Shown in pieces: positions 27,476 to 37,125 of a stretch of DNA of 64,000 nt (the first letter of the stretch is position 1; every line of letters begins with the position of its first letter). The position numbers and the translations under genes are program-made. The notes below the pieces were generated by a model that did not search any database, was not told the origin of the DNA, and saw only the letters and a list, made by a program, of their open reading frames with translations. The DNA comes from Desulfosudis oleivorans (GTDB taxonomy: Bacteria > Desulfobacterota > Desulfobacteria > Desulfobacterales > SURF-7): NCBI GenBank assembly GCA_020723305.1, contig DYJC01000005.1, positions 124,001-188,000 of the forward strand. Direction: 5' to 3'.

Positions 27476-27715
27476 ATGTGCCTCGCAATACCATCCAAAA
27501 TTATCAGCATTGTTGGGGATATGGGAACCGTTGATGTCGATGGGATCAAAAGAGATGTAAGCCTTCTGATGATTGAAGATCCTCAACTCGGGGATTATGT
27601 TATTGTTCACGCAGGCTTTGCCATTCATAAGATTGATGAGATTACGGCAAAAGAGACCCTTCAACTTCTCAAAGAAGCCCTCGCATTTGTGGAAAAGGAC
27701 GATATTTCGAATTAA
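27476..27715 (+). CDS. hypC: hydrogenase maturation chaperone HypC
   Basis: HypC (79 aa) starts MCLAIPSKI. The processed N-terminal Cys2 binds iron with HypD while the Fe(CN)2CO group of [NiFe] hydrogenase is built, and carries it to the large subunit. The ATG has AAGGAG 8 nt upstream. The stop overlaps the hypF start as TAATG. Confidence 0.95.
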   Translation: MCLAIPSKIISIVGDMGTVDVDGIKRDVSLLMIEDPQLGDYVIVHAGFAIHKIDEITAKETLQLLKEALAFVEKDDISN

Positions 27716-30021
27716 TGAGGGATAATAAAACAGATTGTATAGCTAAGAGATTGAAAATTAACGGCATTGTACAGGGCGTTGGTTTTCGGCCTTTTATTTT
27801 TCAACTTGCAGTAGGAAACAGGTTGTGTGGTAAAATCGAAAACACCGCTGATGGTGTTTCCATTTTCGTGGAAGGCACCCCTGAGAATATTGAGTCATTT
27901 TGCCGTACCATCCCCGTAAAAAAGCCCCCCATCGCCCAGATTACCCATATGCTCATTTCCGACGCGCCGGTAAAAGGTTATTCCAATTTCTCCATCCAGT
28001 CCAGCACAGGACGTCAGGAAATGAAATCGACCTTGATTTCACCGGATGTCTCGATTTGTAACGACTGTTTGTCTGAACTATTTGATCCAAAAAACCGGCG
28101 TTTTCACTATCCGTTCATCAACTGCACCAATTGCGGTCCGAGATACACCATTATCGATCATATTCCCTATGACCGCCCGTATACTTCTATGAAACATTTT
28201 CAGATGTGTCCGGAATGCCGGGAGGAATATGACGACCCCCTTGACCGGCGCTTCCATGCCCAGCCCAATGCCTGCTTCCAGTGCGGCCCCATGGTATCCC
28301 TGCACACCGATAAAGGTGAAAAAGTTGAAACCGGAAATCCGATACAGAAAACAATCGAACTTTTAAAAGCCGGAAAAATTATTGCAATCAAAGGACTGGG
28401 TGGATTTCATCTGGCCGTGGATGCAGAAAATAATAGCGCAGTTGCCAATTTACGCAGAAAAAAAACCCGCGAGGAAAAACCCCTTGCTCTCATGGCCCGT
28501 GATATTGAAAAAATAAAAGAGTTCGCGGAATTGAATGCCGAGGAAGAAAAAGTGCTTCTATCCCCTGCCCGCCCCATTACCATTGTCAAAAAAAGGCGGC
28601 GCAGTTCCATAGCCAAACTGGTTGCGCCCGGAAACCAATACTTAGGTGTGATGCTGCCTTATACACCATTGCATTATCTCCTCCTCTCCTATCCCTTTTC
28701 AGCCCTTGTCATGACAAGCGGCAACAAAAGTGAAGAACCCATATCCATCAGCAATCAGGATGCATTTCAGAAGCTGGGAGCCATTGCCGATTTTTTCCTG
28801 ATCCACAATCGGGATATCTATCTCCGAAGCGATGACAGTATTGTTCGGGTGGCCAACCGGAAGACCCTTCAAATCCGAAGATCCAGGGGATATGTTCCGG
28901 TTCCGATATTTCTCGGTTCCAAAACAGAAGAAGTTCTTGCTTGCGGAGCAGAACTGAAGAATACAATATGCCTGACCCGTGGGAACCAGGCGTTTCTCAG
29001 CCAACATATCGGTGACATGGAAAACCCTTCCACAGAAGCCTTTTTTTTAAAAACCATAACGCATATGCAGCAGATTCTGGATATCCATCCGGATGTCATT
29101 GCCCATGATCTTCACCCGGACTACCTGAGTACGGCATATGCAGCAGCCCAGAAAAACAAACAAAAAATCGGTGTTCAACATCATCATGCGCATGTTGTAA
29201 GCTGTATGGCTGAAAACAAGATAGAGGAACCGGTTATTGGCCTTGCATTTGATGGAACCGGATATGGTACGGATGGCAGGATATGGGGAGGAGAGGTTTT
29301 ACTGGCAGATCCCGGAAAATTTGACAGGCTCGCCCATTTATCCTATATACCCATGCCGGGAAGCACTGCCGCCATCAAGGAGCCATGGCGGATGGGGATC
29401 AGCTACCTGCTTGACAGTTTTGGAGAAACCTTCCGGGAATTCAATCTTCCGATGTTCCAGGCAATTGATGATTCAAAAATAAACACAATTGCCCGGATGG
29501 TGACCGGCAGAATAAACGCTCCCATGACATCAAGCCTTGGACGATTGTTTGATGGGATTGCGGCCATTGTCGGTTTGCGGTATCGGGTTTCATTTGAAGG
29601 CCAGGCTGCGATGGAGATGGAAATGACGGCTGATCGCTCCATTGAAGGGAGTTATGAATACTCCTGGCAGGAAACCACTCCCCTTCAAATCGATGTAAAA
29701 CCCATTGTACAAGGAGTCGTAAAAGATGTGATCAACCATGTCTCCCAACCGGTTATCTGTGGAAAATTTCACAATACCCTGATTCATCTATTTACGGATC
29801 TTTCGGAAGTCATCCGAAAGACAACCGGCCTGAACCGGATTGCCCTGAGCGGTGGTGTGTTCCAAAACCAGATTCTCTTAACAGGTTTTTCCCGGTCTCT
29901 AGCGGGAAAAGGGTTTGAAGTTCTGAGCCATTCCATGGTTCCCTGCAATGATGGAGGAATCTCATTGGGACAGGCCATTATCGCATCTGCCGGAATAGGA
30001 GATCAACAACATGCCGATTAA
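27715..30021 (+). CDS. hypF: carbamoyltransferase HypF
   Basis: HypF makes a carbamoyl-adenylate from carbamoyl phosphate and transfers it to the C-terminal Cys of HypE, the source of the cyanide ligands. The acylphosphatase domain (GIVQGVGFRPFIF) comes first. Two CX2C-X18-CX2C zinc fingers (CNDC..CTNC, CPEC..CFQC) follow at about 105-185, then a YrdC-like domain and a Kae1-like domain with HHHAHV. The 768-residue length is normal. It starts within the hypC stop and overlaps hypD by 11 nt. Confidence 0.97.
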   Translation: MRDNKTDCIAKRLKINGIVQGVGFRPFIFQLAVGNRLCGKIENTADGVSIFVEGTPENIESFCRTIPVKKPPIAQITHMLISDAPVKGYSNFSIQSSTGRQEMKSTLISPDVSICNDCLSELFDPKNRRFHYPFINCTNCGPRYTIIDHIPYDRPYTSMKHFQMCPECREEYDDPLDRRFHAQPNACFQCGPMVSLHTDKGEKVETGNPIQKTIELLKAGKIIAIKGLGGFHLAVDAENNSAVANLRRKKTREEKPLALMARDIEKIKEFAELNAEEEKVLLSPARPITIVKKRRRSSIAKLVAPGNQYLGVMLPYTPLHYLLLSYPFSALVMTSGNKSEEPISISNQDAFQKLGAIADFFLIHNRDIYLRSDDSIVRVANRKTLQIRRSRGYVPVPIFLGSKTEEVLACGAELKNTICLTRGNQAFLSQHIGDMENPSTEAFFLKTITHMQQILDIHPDVIAHDLHPDYLSTAYAAAQKNKQKIGVQHHHAHVVSCMAENKIEEPVIGLAFDGTGYGTDGRIWGGEVLLADPGKFDRLAHLSYIPMPGSTAAIKEPWRMGISYLLDSFGETFREFNLPMFQAIDDSKINTIARMVTGRINAPMTSSLGRLFDGIAAIVGLRYRVSFEGQAAMEMEMTADRSIEGSYEYSWQETTPLQIDVKPIVQGVVKDVINHVSQPVICGKFHNTLIHLFTDLSEVIRKTTGLNRIALSGGVFQNQILLTGFSRSLAGKGFEVLSHSMVPCNDGGISLGQAIIASAGIGDQQHAD

Positions 30022-31102
30022 ATATGCGGAAGAATATCGGGATAAAAAATTATCCAAAAGTCTGATTCAGGAGATTCAAAAAAACAGCCGGAAGCCTGTT
30101 CGTCTGATGGAGGTTTGCGGAACACACACGGTTTCCATATTCAAACATGGAATTCGTTCCATTCTTCCCAACACAATTTCCCTTCTTTCCGGTCCGGGTT
30201 GTCCGGTTTGTGTAACAGCGCAAGGAGAGATTGATGCCTTTATTGAATTGTCACGGAAAAAAGGTGTCATTATCACGACCTTTGGAGATCTGATGCGTGT
30301 TCCGGGCTCCAACTCCTCTCTGCAAAAGGAACGGGCAAAAGGACAGGATATTCGAATGGTTTATTCTGCTTTTGATGCACTGGAAATTGCAAAGATCAAC
30401 CCGGATAAGGAAGTGGTATTTCTGGGTGTGGGTTTTGAAACCACGGCACCGACGATTGCCGCATCCGTTCTTTCCGCCCAGGCCATGAATCTGACCAACT
30501 TTTCCGTGATTTCCGCCCACAAACAGGTTGTTCCGGCGCTGACCGCACTCTTGCAAACCAAGGAAGTCAACATTAACGGCTTTCTTCTCCCCGGCCATGT
30601 TTCCGTGATTATCGGAGCCGGAGCCTATCGTGGTTTTGTAAAGAACTACCCGATTCCATGTGTGATTGCCGGTTTTGAACCGGTTGATATCTTAACCGGC
30701 ATCCACATGCTGGTCAAACAGATCGAAACCGGAAAAAAAGATCTTGAAAATGCCTATCCACGGGCCGTAACAGAAGAAGGCAATGTAAAAGCCCAAACCC
30801 TTCTGAATACTGTTTTCCAGACCGGGATTGCAACCTGGCGAGGAATTGGGCTGATTCCGGACAGCGGATTGATTTTTCAAAAAGCATATGAGAATTTTGA
30901 TGCAACCAGACGATTTCAGATCTCCTATCAGCAGGCGCCGGAACCAAAGGGATGCGCATGTGGTGAAGTCCTGATTGGTGTAAAAACACCATTGGATTGC
31001 GCTTTGTATAAGAAAACTTGTACACCCATACACCCGGTTGGCCCCTGCATGGTTTCAAGTGAAGGGATCTGTGCAGCTTACGATAAGTATCATACGGGGT
31101 GA
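30011..31102 (+). CDS. hypD: hydrogenase maturation protein HypD
   Basis: HypD carries a 4Fe-4S cluster and forms the scaffold with HypC on which Fe(CN)2CO is assembled. Conserved Cys motifs MEVCGTHT, GPGCPVC, CACGEVL and the C-terminal CGxxC-like region are present in a 363-residue protein. It overlaps hypF by 11 nt. An octamer repeat tract begins 5 nt after its stop. Confidence 0.96.
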   Translation: MPIKYAEEYRDKKLSKSLIQEIQKNSRKPVRLMEVCGTHTVSIFKHGIRSILPNTISLLSGPGCPVCVTAQGEIDAFIELSRKKGVIITTFGDLMRVPGSNSSLQKERAKGQDIRMVYSAFDALEIAKINPDKEVVFLGVGFETTAPTIAASVLSAQAMNLTNFSVISAHKQVVPALTALLQTKEVNINGFLLPGHVSVIIGAGAYRGFVKNYPIPCVIAGFEPVDILTGIHMLVKQIETGKKDLENAYPRAVTEEGNVKAQTLLNTVFQTGIATWRGIGLIPDSGLIFQKAYENFDATRRFQISYQQAPEPKGCACGEVLIGVKTPLDCALYKKTCTPIHPVGPCMVSSEGICAAYDKYHTG

Positions 31103-31106
31103 GCGG

Positions 31107-31186
31107 GGCCCGTTAGCCGGTTGGCCCGTTTGCCGGTTGGCCCGTTTGCCGGTTTGCCCGTTTGCCGGTTTGCCGGTTTGCCGGTT
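31107..31186. repeat. octamer tandem repeat between hypD and hypE
   Basis: Ten consecutive 8-nt units of the form TGCCGGTT occupy 31107-31186. Variants GGCCCGTT, AGCCGGTT and TGCCCGTT lie in the 5' part, and three exact copies stand at the 3' end. The graded sequence is typical of slipped-strand growth. It lies outside any gene, 78 nt upstream of hypE, and breaks an otherwise tightly overlapped operon. Confidence 0.9.
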
Positions 31187-31263
31187 TGTAAAAGAGATGA
31201 TGCTCTCGGTAAAAAAAATTTGCCGGAAAATCAATATTTGAAAAAAAAGCAGAGGTTCATTAA

Positions 31264-32274
31264 ATGACGATTGATCATATCCTGTTGGATCATGGCAGCG
31301 GCGGAAAAGTGTCGAGCGCCATGATCCGGAACATCATGCTGCCGGTATTTGAAAATCCGATCCTTTCCATGCTTAATGATGGTGCAAATCTTGAAATCAA
31401 TGGAGTCCGTCTGGCATTTTCAACCGATACCTACACGGTCTCTCCTTTGTTTTTTCCAGGTGGAAGTATCGGAGACCTGGCGATTAACGGAACAGTAAAT
31501 GATGTGTCCATGTGCGGCGCACGTCCGCTGTATTTAAGTGTTGGAATGATTATTGAGGAAGGTTTCCCGATCGAAGAACTCAGGCGAATTCTCTTTGACA
31601 TGGGAAAAGCCGCCAGGAGAGCAGATGTACTGGTCGTTACCGGGGATACCAAGGTTGTCCCAAAAGGCGCTGCAGATAGAATTTTTATTAACACCTCAGG
31701 AATCGGATGGATACCCGATGGAGTTGATGTCGGTGGAGAAAAAGCGCGTGTCGGCGATCAGATCATTTTAAGCGGAACCATTGCTGACCATGGAATGACC
31801 ATTCTAACGCAACGGGAGGGATTGACTTTTGATACCGGGATCAGAAGCGACTCCGCTCCGCTCAACCACATGGTTCAATCCATGCTGTCGGTCAGCAGGA
31901 ATATTCATGTTCTGCGTGATCCAACCAGGGGCGGCGTAGGAACGACAATTAATGAGATCGCCCTCCAGTCTTCCGTTGGCATTAAAATTTATGAAGACCG
32001 GATACCGGTAAAAAAAGAAGTTGCCGGGATCTGTGAACTGCTTGGTTTTGATCCGCTGTATGTTGCAAATGAAGGAAAGCTGCTTGCCTTTCTTCCACCA
32101 TCAGAAGTTGAAGGTGTCCTTTCAGCCATTCAAAAAGATCCGGCCGGCAAGGATGCGTGTGTGATCGGAGAAGTAACAGACACCCGTCCGGGTCGTGTCA
32201 TTATGGAAACCAGAATCGGTGGAGAAAGAATCGTTGATATGCAAACCGGTGAACAACTGCCAAGAATCTGTTGA
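31264..32274 (+). CDS. hypE: hydrogenase maturation protein HypE
   Basis: HypE accepts the carbamoyl group from HypF on its C-terminal Cys and dehydrates it with ATP to a thiocyanate. It starts with DHGSGGK, has DVSMCGARP, DPTRGGVGTTINEIA and ends in PRIC, the required terminal Cys. The 336-residue length is standard. The spacing to hypD (161 nt, filled by the octamer repeats and an A-rich leader) is unusual for this operon. Confidence 0.97.
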   Translation: MTIDHILLDHGSGGKVSSAMIRNIMLPVFENPILSMLNDGANLEINGVRLAFSTDTYTVSPLFFPGGSIGDLAINGTVNDVSMCGARPLYLSVGMIIEEGFPIEELRRILFDMGKAARRADVLVVTGDTKVVPKGAADRIFINTSGIGWIPDGVDVGGEKARVGDQIILSGTIADHGMTILTQREGLTFDTGIRSDSAPLNHMVQSMLSVSRNIHVLRDPTRGGVGTTINEIALQSSVGIKIYEDRIPVKKEVAGICELLGFDPLYVANEGKLLAFLPPSEVEGVLSAIQKDPAGKDACVIGEVTDTRPGRVIMETRIGGERIVDMQTGEQLPRIC

Positions 32275-32288
32275 AAGGATTCATTGAT

Positions 32289-33302
32289 ATGAAAAAAATC
32301 GGGGTTCTGTTTATTCTCCTGTTGATCATCCCGGCAAGCGGATGCAATGCAAAAAAAGAAGCTTCACTTTCCGGACGCACCATGGGAACCGTATATAATA
32401 TAAAAGTTCTTATCGGCAATCGTGATGATCTTGAAGGACTGAAAAAAAAAATTGACCTCCGTCTTGATGAGATCAATCACAGCATGTCTGTTTTTCGAAA
32501 AGATAGTGAAATCAGTGTATTTAACGCTCTCGATACCCATATCACGATGCCTGTTTCCCAAGACTTCCTGTCGGTGTTGAAAATTGCCAAAACAATTCAT
32601 CACCAGACCCAGGGTTCATGGGATGGAACCGTCGGACCGCTTGTGGATCTGTGGGGATTCGGAAAAGCCGGAAATGAGAGAAAAATCCCTCCTGCTGAGA
32701 AAATCAGGGCATTGCTTCAACAAACCGGCTTTCAGCACATTGAAATTCACCAGGGCAACTCGGTTTCCAAGAATATCCCAGGCATCTCCCTGACCCTCGC
32801 CTCTATTGCAAAAGGGTATGGAGTGGATCAGATCGCACAACTGATCGAGCAGAATAAAATTAATAATTATCTGGTTGAAATCGGTGGCGAGGTATTTGCG
32901 AAAGGTCGCAGGCTCGATGGCAAAAAATGGCACATCGGTATCAACAGACCGGAAAAAGGGGCACCCTATACTGAAGTTTACAAGGTTGTGCCCCTTGAAA
33001 ACAAAGCCATGGCCACCAGCGGGGATTATCGAAATTTTTTTGAGCAGGATGGGAAGATTTACTCCCATATCCTTGATCCCAAAACCGGATTTCCGGTTTC
33101 CAATCAGGTGGTGAGTGCAACCATCATTGCCGATACCTGCACCTATGCAGATGGTCTTGCCACAGCCGTCATGGTAATGGGTCCTCAAAAAGGACTGGAA
33201 TTAATCAACCGGTTGCCCAATGTAGAAGGACTTATCATTACCATGGAACCAGACGGACGTCTTGTGGATCATTTTTCAGATGGATTTCAGACAGAACCAT
33301 AA
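32289..33302 (+). CDS. apbE: FAD:protein FMN transferase ApbE (lipoprotein)
   Basis: ApbE attaches FMN covalently to a Thr of target proteins such as Rnf/Nqr subunits. A lipoprotein signal ends with the lipobox ASGC (C19). It contains GRTMGTVYNIKV, LDEINHSMSVFRKDSEIS, SIAKGYGVD, GGEVFAKG and DPKTGFPV, with the Mg-binding ADGLATAVMVMG stretch. I use the ATG at 32289 with AAAGGA upstream. It overlaps nothing but follows hypE by 15 nt, so the two are likely co-transcribed. Confidence 0.93.
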   Translation: MKKIGVLFILLLIIPASGCNAKKEASLSGRTMGTVYNIKVLIGNRDDLEGLKKKIDLRLDEINHSMSVFRKDSEISVFNALDTHITMPVSQDFLSVLKIAKTIHHQTQGSWDGTVGPLVDLWGFGKAGNERKIPPAEKIRALLQQTGFQHIEIHQGNSVSKNIPGISLTLASIAKGYGVDQIAQLIEQNKINNYLVEIGGEVFAKGRRLDGKKWHIGINRPEKGAPYTEVYKVVPLENKAMATSGDYRNFFEQDGKIYSHILDPKTGFPVSNQVVSATIIADTCTYADGLATAVMVMGPQKGLELINRLPNVEGLIITMEPDGRLVDHFSDGFQTEP

Positions 33303-33514
33303 CGCTTTTTTCGGCCTTCCATCTGCCTGAAAATGTTGTAATGGGCAAATCCGAAATACACATCCGTGCAAATCAGCGAAACCGAGTCGAAAAAAAAATA
33401 ACTTGTTTTTAAATCATTACAATACAACACTTTACATTCTCTGTTTTTCCTGATAATCGATTCTGACATTCAGACGAAACAACGCTATACTCTAATCACT
33501 TTCATGGGGGCGAT

Positions 33515-34096
33515 ATGACCGGCAATAAAAATAAACGAAAATATTTTTTCCAGAAACAAATCTCATTGTATAAATCGATTTTCAGTTTCCTGCTCCTGAT
33601 CGGAATAGGAACTGCCCTTCTAAGCTTTATCTATACTTTCTTCTCCATCAAATTGGCTTCCTACTTCATGGGTCATGAAGGTGCTTTGGATCCATCCGTA
33701 TCCATTCCTCTTCTATCCAGAATACTGGGCAGTTATTGGTTCTATATCATTATAGGAGCTGCGATGCTGATCTGTCTTGCCACCTTTTTTACACACAGGT
33801 TTGCCGGCCCGGTCTACCGGTTTGAGGATTCACTGGATCGAATGATCCATAATGATATCAATTTTCAAATCCATCTCAGAAAAAATGATGAAGGAAAGCA
33901 ACTTGCTGAAAAAATCAATCACTTTAACTCTCTGCTTGCTTCGACTATCAAATCGATTGCTTTTCTGTCCGATGAGATGGACAAGACTCACTTGATTTTA
34001 CGGAAAGAACTTAAAGAAGAAAACAGTTCATTGGAACAAGCCATTTCCCTGAACCGGAAGATTAGAAAAACAATTTCCGAATATAAATATGAATAG
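33515..34096 (+). CDS. two-TM membrane protein with HAMP-like domain, no output domain
   Basis: Two transmembrane helices (about 21-44 and 74-94) flank a short periplasmic loop. Immediately after the second helix comes HRFAGPVYRFEDSLDRMIHN, which resembles a HAMP linker, followed by a coiled coil to residue 193. No kinase, methyl-accepting or cyclase domain follows. Its stop is 3 nt before the MBL hydrolase start, so the two are co-transcribed. The 211-nt gap before it (33303-33514) shows nothing clear. Confidence 0.65.
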   Translation: MTGNKNKRKYFFQKQISLYKSIFSFLLLIGIGTALLSFIYTFFSIKLASYFMGHEGALDPSVSIPLLSRILGSYWFYIIIGAAMLICLATFFTHRFAGPVYRFEDSLDRMIHNDINFQIHLRKNDEGKQLAEKINHFNSLLASTIKSIAFLSDEMDKTHLILRKELKEENSSLEQAISLNRKIRKTISEYKYE

Positions 34097-34099
34097 AAT

Positions 34100-34798
34100 A
34101 TGCAGATCAAACAGTTTCGATATTCAACTGACAATTTCAGCTATCTTCTGTACGGCAGCCAATCCGCCATGGCCATTGACGCCGGAGCTGTCGATTCAAT
34201 TCTGTCCTATGTCAAAGATTTAAACCTTCATTTACAATATCTGACCAACACGCACATGCATCCGGATCACGTTTCCGGGAATCGGGAAATCCTTGAAAGA
34301 ACCGATGCAGATTTTCTGGACAACCAGACCCTCCGGAAGCAAAAAACCATTCTGCTGGACAACGAAACCATTCAGGTTTTCCATACACCAGGGCATACGG
34401 AGGATTCAATGATCTTCCATACGGACGGTCATATCATTTCAGGGGATACGCTTTTTAACGGAACAGTCGGCAACTGCTTTACCGGGGATCTGAAGGCATT
34501 CTTTTCATCCATCAAGCTGATATTTGATCTTCCTGAAACAACCATTGTGTATGCAGGACACGACTATGTAAGGTACGCAATTCAGTTTGCCCGAACCATC
34601 GACCCGGACAACCCAGAACTGGACCGGTTTCTTTCAAAATATGACCCATACCATGTTTTCTCCACACTGGCAGATGAATTAAAGGTCAATCCCTATGTGC
34701 GGTTTAATGATAAAAAGATGATCGCTGTTCTGAAAAAAAGGGGGCTCTCAGTGGAAACGGAATTTCAAAGGTGGAAATCGTTGATGGAGGTGTATTGA
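34100..34798 (+). CDS. MBL-fold hydrolase (glyoxalase II-like)
   Basis: The zinc site THMHPDHVSG (H52, H54, D56, H57), a GHTEDSMIF motif, GDTLFNGTVGNCFTGD and YAGHDYV are those of the hydroxyacylglutathione hydrolase/persulfide dioxygenase branch of the MBL superfamily. The 232 aa include a C-terminal helical region, which in glyoxalase II binds the thioester. The substrate here is not determined by sequence. It is coupled to the HAMP-like protein gene. Confidence 0.82.
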   Translation: MQIKQFRYSTDNFSYLLYGSQSAMAIDAGAVDSILSYVKDLNLHLQYLTNTHMHPDHVSGNREILERTDADFLDNQTLRKQKTILLDNETIQVFHTPGHTEDSMIFHTDGHIISGDTLFNGTVGNCFTGDLKAFFSSIKLIFDLPETTIVYAGHDYVRYAIQFARTIDPDNPELDRFLSKYDPYHVFSTLADELKVNPYVRFNDKKMIAVLKKRGLSVETEFQRWKSLMEVY

Positions 34799-34801
34799 AT
34801 T

Positions 34802-36034
34802 TCAAATTTCGGAATACCGCCTTGCAATGGCGTGGATGACATCCAGGCTCTCGAACAGGATTTCAACCAGTTCGGGGTCAAACTGCTTACCGGAATTCTC
34901 CCGGATCACGGCAAGGGCTTTATCTTCATCCCAAGCTTCTTTGTATACCCTTGTAGAGCAAAGTGCATCATATACATCCGCGAGTGCCACTATTCTGCCG
35001 AAAATCGGAATCTCTTCTCCTTTTTTCCCCTTTGTTTTCCCATCTTCCTCTTCATAACCAGGAAGAGGTTCCCCGGTATGGATATCCACATATCCCGGGT
35101 ATCCTTCGCCATTCCACCACTCATGATGATTTAAGGCAACCTGCAAGGAAGCCTCATCAAACTCCGACTGATTGTCCTGAAACAGTTGAGCGCCAAAGAG
35201 CGTGTGCTTTTTCATGATCTCATATTCTTCCTGGTTAAACCGGCCGGGTTTTTTCAGAATGACATCGGATATTGCAATCTTCCCGACATCATGAAGCATG
35301 GCTGCCATGCGAAGAACATCTTTATTATTGTTGATCACTTCCGGTGAAAGATCATGCTGACTCGCCCACCTCTCATATATTTCCACCGAATAACTGGCCA
35401 CCCGGTTAACATGGGCGCCGGTTTCTTTGGGGTCCCTCATCTCCGCCATGCGGATCATCCGGAGAATAATCGCCCTGGTCAGCCTTGCGCGTTTGATCGC
35501 AACCGATGCAATACTGGCAAAATGGATCATCACCCCCAGATCTTTTTCAGAAAAAGGAATGAACTGATTTTTATCATCCCTGGCATTGATAATCTGAAGA
35601 ACACCCAGAATTTCTCCTCGGCCGGTTTTTAAAGGAAAGGTCAGCGCCGAGCGGGTAGTATAGTTTGAGGCAATATCAAATTTCCGACTGAACCGGTAGG
35701 GTGCGGATGAATCGATTTTATAAACATCTTCTATATTTAATGCATCGCCTGTTGTTGCGACATATCCTGCGATACTGGTTTGATCTATGGGAATGGAAAA
35801 AGTGGCATAGATCAGTTTTTCACCCTTTCTGATTCTCTGCTCCAACGTTGCATTCTGGGTATAGGAAAAATGGAGATCGTTATTCTCTCGCAGATAGATC
35901 GATCCTGCATCTGCGTTCACAAACCGTCTTGCTTCGGAAAGTATTTTTTCCATGAGAATATCCAGATCCTGAACCCGGTTCAGTTCAATACCCAAATGCG
36001 CCAGAGTATCCAGCTTCTCATGTTCGCTTAACAT
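34802..36034 (-). CDS. GAF / HD-GYP c-di-GMP phosphodiesterase
   Basis: An N-terminal GAF domain (about residues 10-170) is followed by a full HD-GYP domain. The latter has HDVGKIAISDVILKKPGRF, EIMKKHTLFGAQL and the signature HHEWWNGEGYPG. These proteins hydrolyse cyclic di-GMP to GMP or pGpG. All metal ligands appear present, so activity is expected; the GAF ligand is unknown. Convergent with the MBL gene, ending 4 nt from it. Motility, pili and envelope genes in this window are plausible c-di-GMP targets, but that is inference. Confidence 0.9.
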   Translation of the reverse strand: MLSEHEKLDTLAHLGIELNRVQDLDILMEKILSEARRFVNADAGSIYLRENNDLHFSYTQNATLEQRIRKGEKLIYATFSIPIDQTSIAGYVATTGDALNIEDVYKIDSSAPYRFSRKFDIASNYTTRSALTFPLKTGRGEILGVLQIINARDDKNQFIPFSEKDLGVMIHFASIASVAIKRARLTRAIILRMIRMAEMRDPKETGAHVNRVASYSVEIYERWASQHDLSPEVINNNKDVLRMAAMLHDVGKIAISDVILKKPGRFNQEEYEIMKKHTLFGAQLFQDNQSEFDEASLQVALNHHEWWNGEGYPGYVDIHTGEPLPGYEEEDGKTKGKKGEEIPIFGRIVALADVYDALCSTRVYKEAWDEDKALAVIRENSGKQFDPELVEILFESLDVIHAIARRYSEI

Positions 36035-36117
36035 CTTTCACCCCTTGTTTTGAATCGAACTTGTCATCTCCTGCATTATCCAGTATTCCGATAAAATACA
36101 ATACCGTTTTTCTGCAT

Positions 36118-37053
36118 TTACCAGACTTGAAAAATTTTTCTTCGCTGATCAAACCTCCGGATACCGGCTTTTCTTGCATCTTCCATCGCGGATCGGAATT
36201 CTTTTTCCGTAATCCTACGGTTCAAACCAGGTATCTTGTCCGCCAATCCGCAGGGATAATACTGGGGCATGATATTCACATAGGTATCCGGCGAAATCTC
36301 ATTCACGATAAACTCCATGACCTGTTTTGTTCCTGCCAAGTTGTCCGGGAGAACCAGGTGCCGGACCAAAAGCCCTTTCATGGCAATACCGGAATCATCT
36401 AGAACCAGATCGCCAACCTGTCTGAACATCTCTTTTAGCGCCTGTTTTGCTACCAGCGCATAATCCCCGGCCTGGCAGGCAGCCTCTGATAGTTCAGGAT
36501 CTACAAACTTGAAATCCGGCATGTACATATCAAACACACCTTCCAGCAGTTCCAGAACCTCTACCCGGTCATACGCTCCGGTATTATATACCAGCGGAAC
36601 ATGAAGCCCCTGTTCAATGGCAACCGGAAGGGCGGCAAGTATCTGAGGCACAACATGGGAAGGGGTTACAAAATTAATATTATGGCATCCTTCTTTCTGA
36701 AGCTGAATCATCATTCCGGCAATCTGCTCCGGATAAACCGCAGTCCCCTCTCCCTGATGACTGATTTCAAAATTCTGACAAAAACAACACAGCAGATTGC
36801 AATAGGAAAAAAAAATGGTTCCGGATCCCTTCTTTCCCACCAGAGGCGCTTCTTCTCCAAAATGTGCGTGATAACTGCAAACCAGGGCAAGTTTGCCGGT
36901 TCTGCAAAATCCAACCTCGTTGTTGATCCGGTCAACACCACATTTTCTTGGACAAACCTCGCATTTACAGAGCAATTGATGAGCCATTTCAATCTTCTGA
37001 GACAATCTTCCGGATCGATATGAATCAATATAGGAGGGTGTGAAGGAGGGCAT
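36118..37053 (-). CDS. radical SAM protein, PflA-like
   Basis: The cluster motif CNLLCCFC (C85, C89, C92; CX3CX2C) identifies a radical SAM enzyme. The preceding Cys-rich stretch (CKCEVCPRKCGVDR, FCRTG) and the overall order match the 'putative pyruvate formate-lyase activating enzyme' group (COG1313). No glycyl-radical partner is adjacent, so the target is unknown. Length is 311 aa. Confidence 0.85.
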   Translation of the reverse strand: MPSFTPSYIDSYRSGRLSQKIEMAHQLLCKCEVCPRKCGVDRINNEVGFCRTGKLALVCSYHAHFGEEAPLVGKKGSGTIFFSYCNLLCCFCQNFEISHQGEGTAVYPEQIAGMMIQLQKEGCHNINFVTPSHVVPQILAALPVAIEQGLHVPLVYNTGAYDRVEVLELLEGVFDMYMPDFKFVDPELSEAACQAGDYALVAKQALKEMFRQVGDLVLDDSGIAMKGLLVRHLVLPDNLAGTKQVMEFIVNEISPDTYVNIMPQYYPCGLADKIPGLNRRITEKEFRSAMEDARKAGIRRFDQRRKIFQVW

Positions 37054-37125
37054 GTTTTTTCTTTTCCAATTATTTGAAAAATCTTTAATATTCCGTGCAG
37101 AATATCCTCCTGCTATTGCCGAATA

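Noticed and set aside
31038-31241. 67-codon frame through the octamer repeat
   Set aside because: It begins inside hypD, and its middle is only translated repeat. No ribosome site precedes it.
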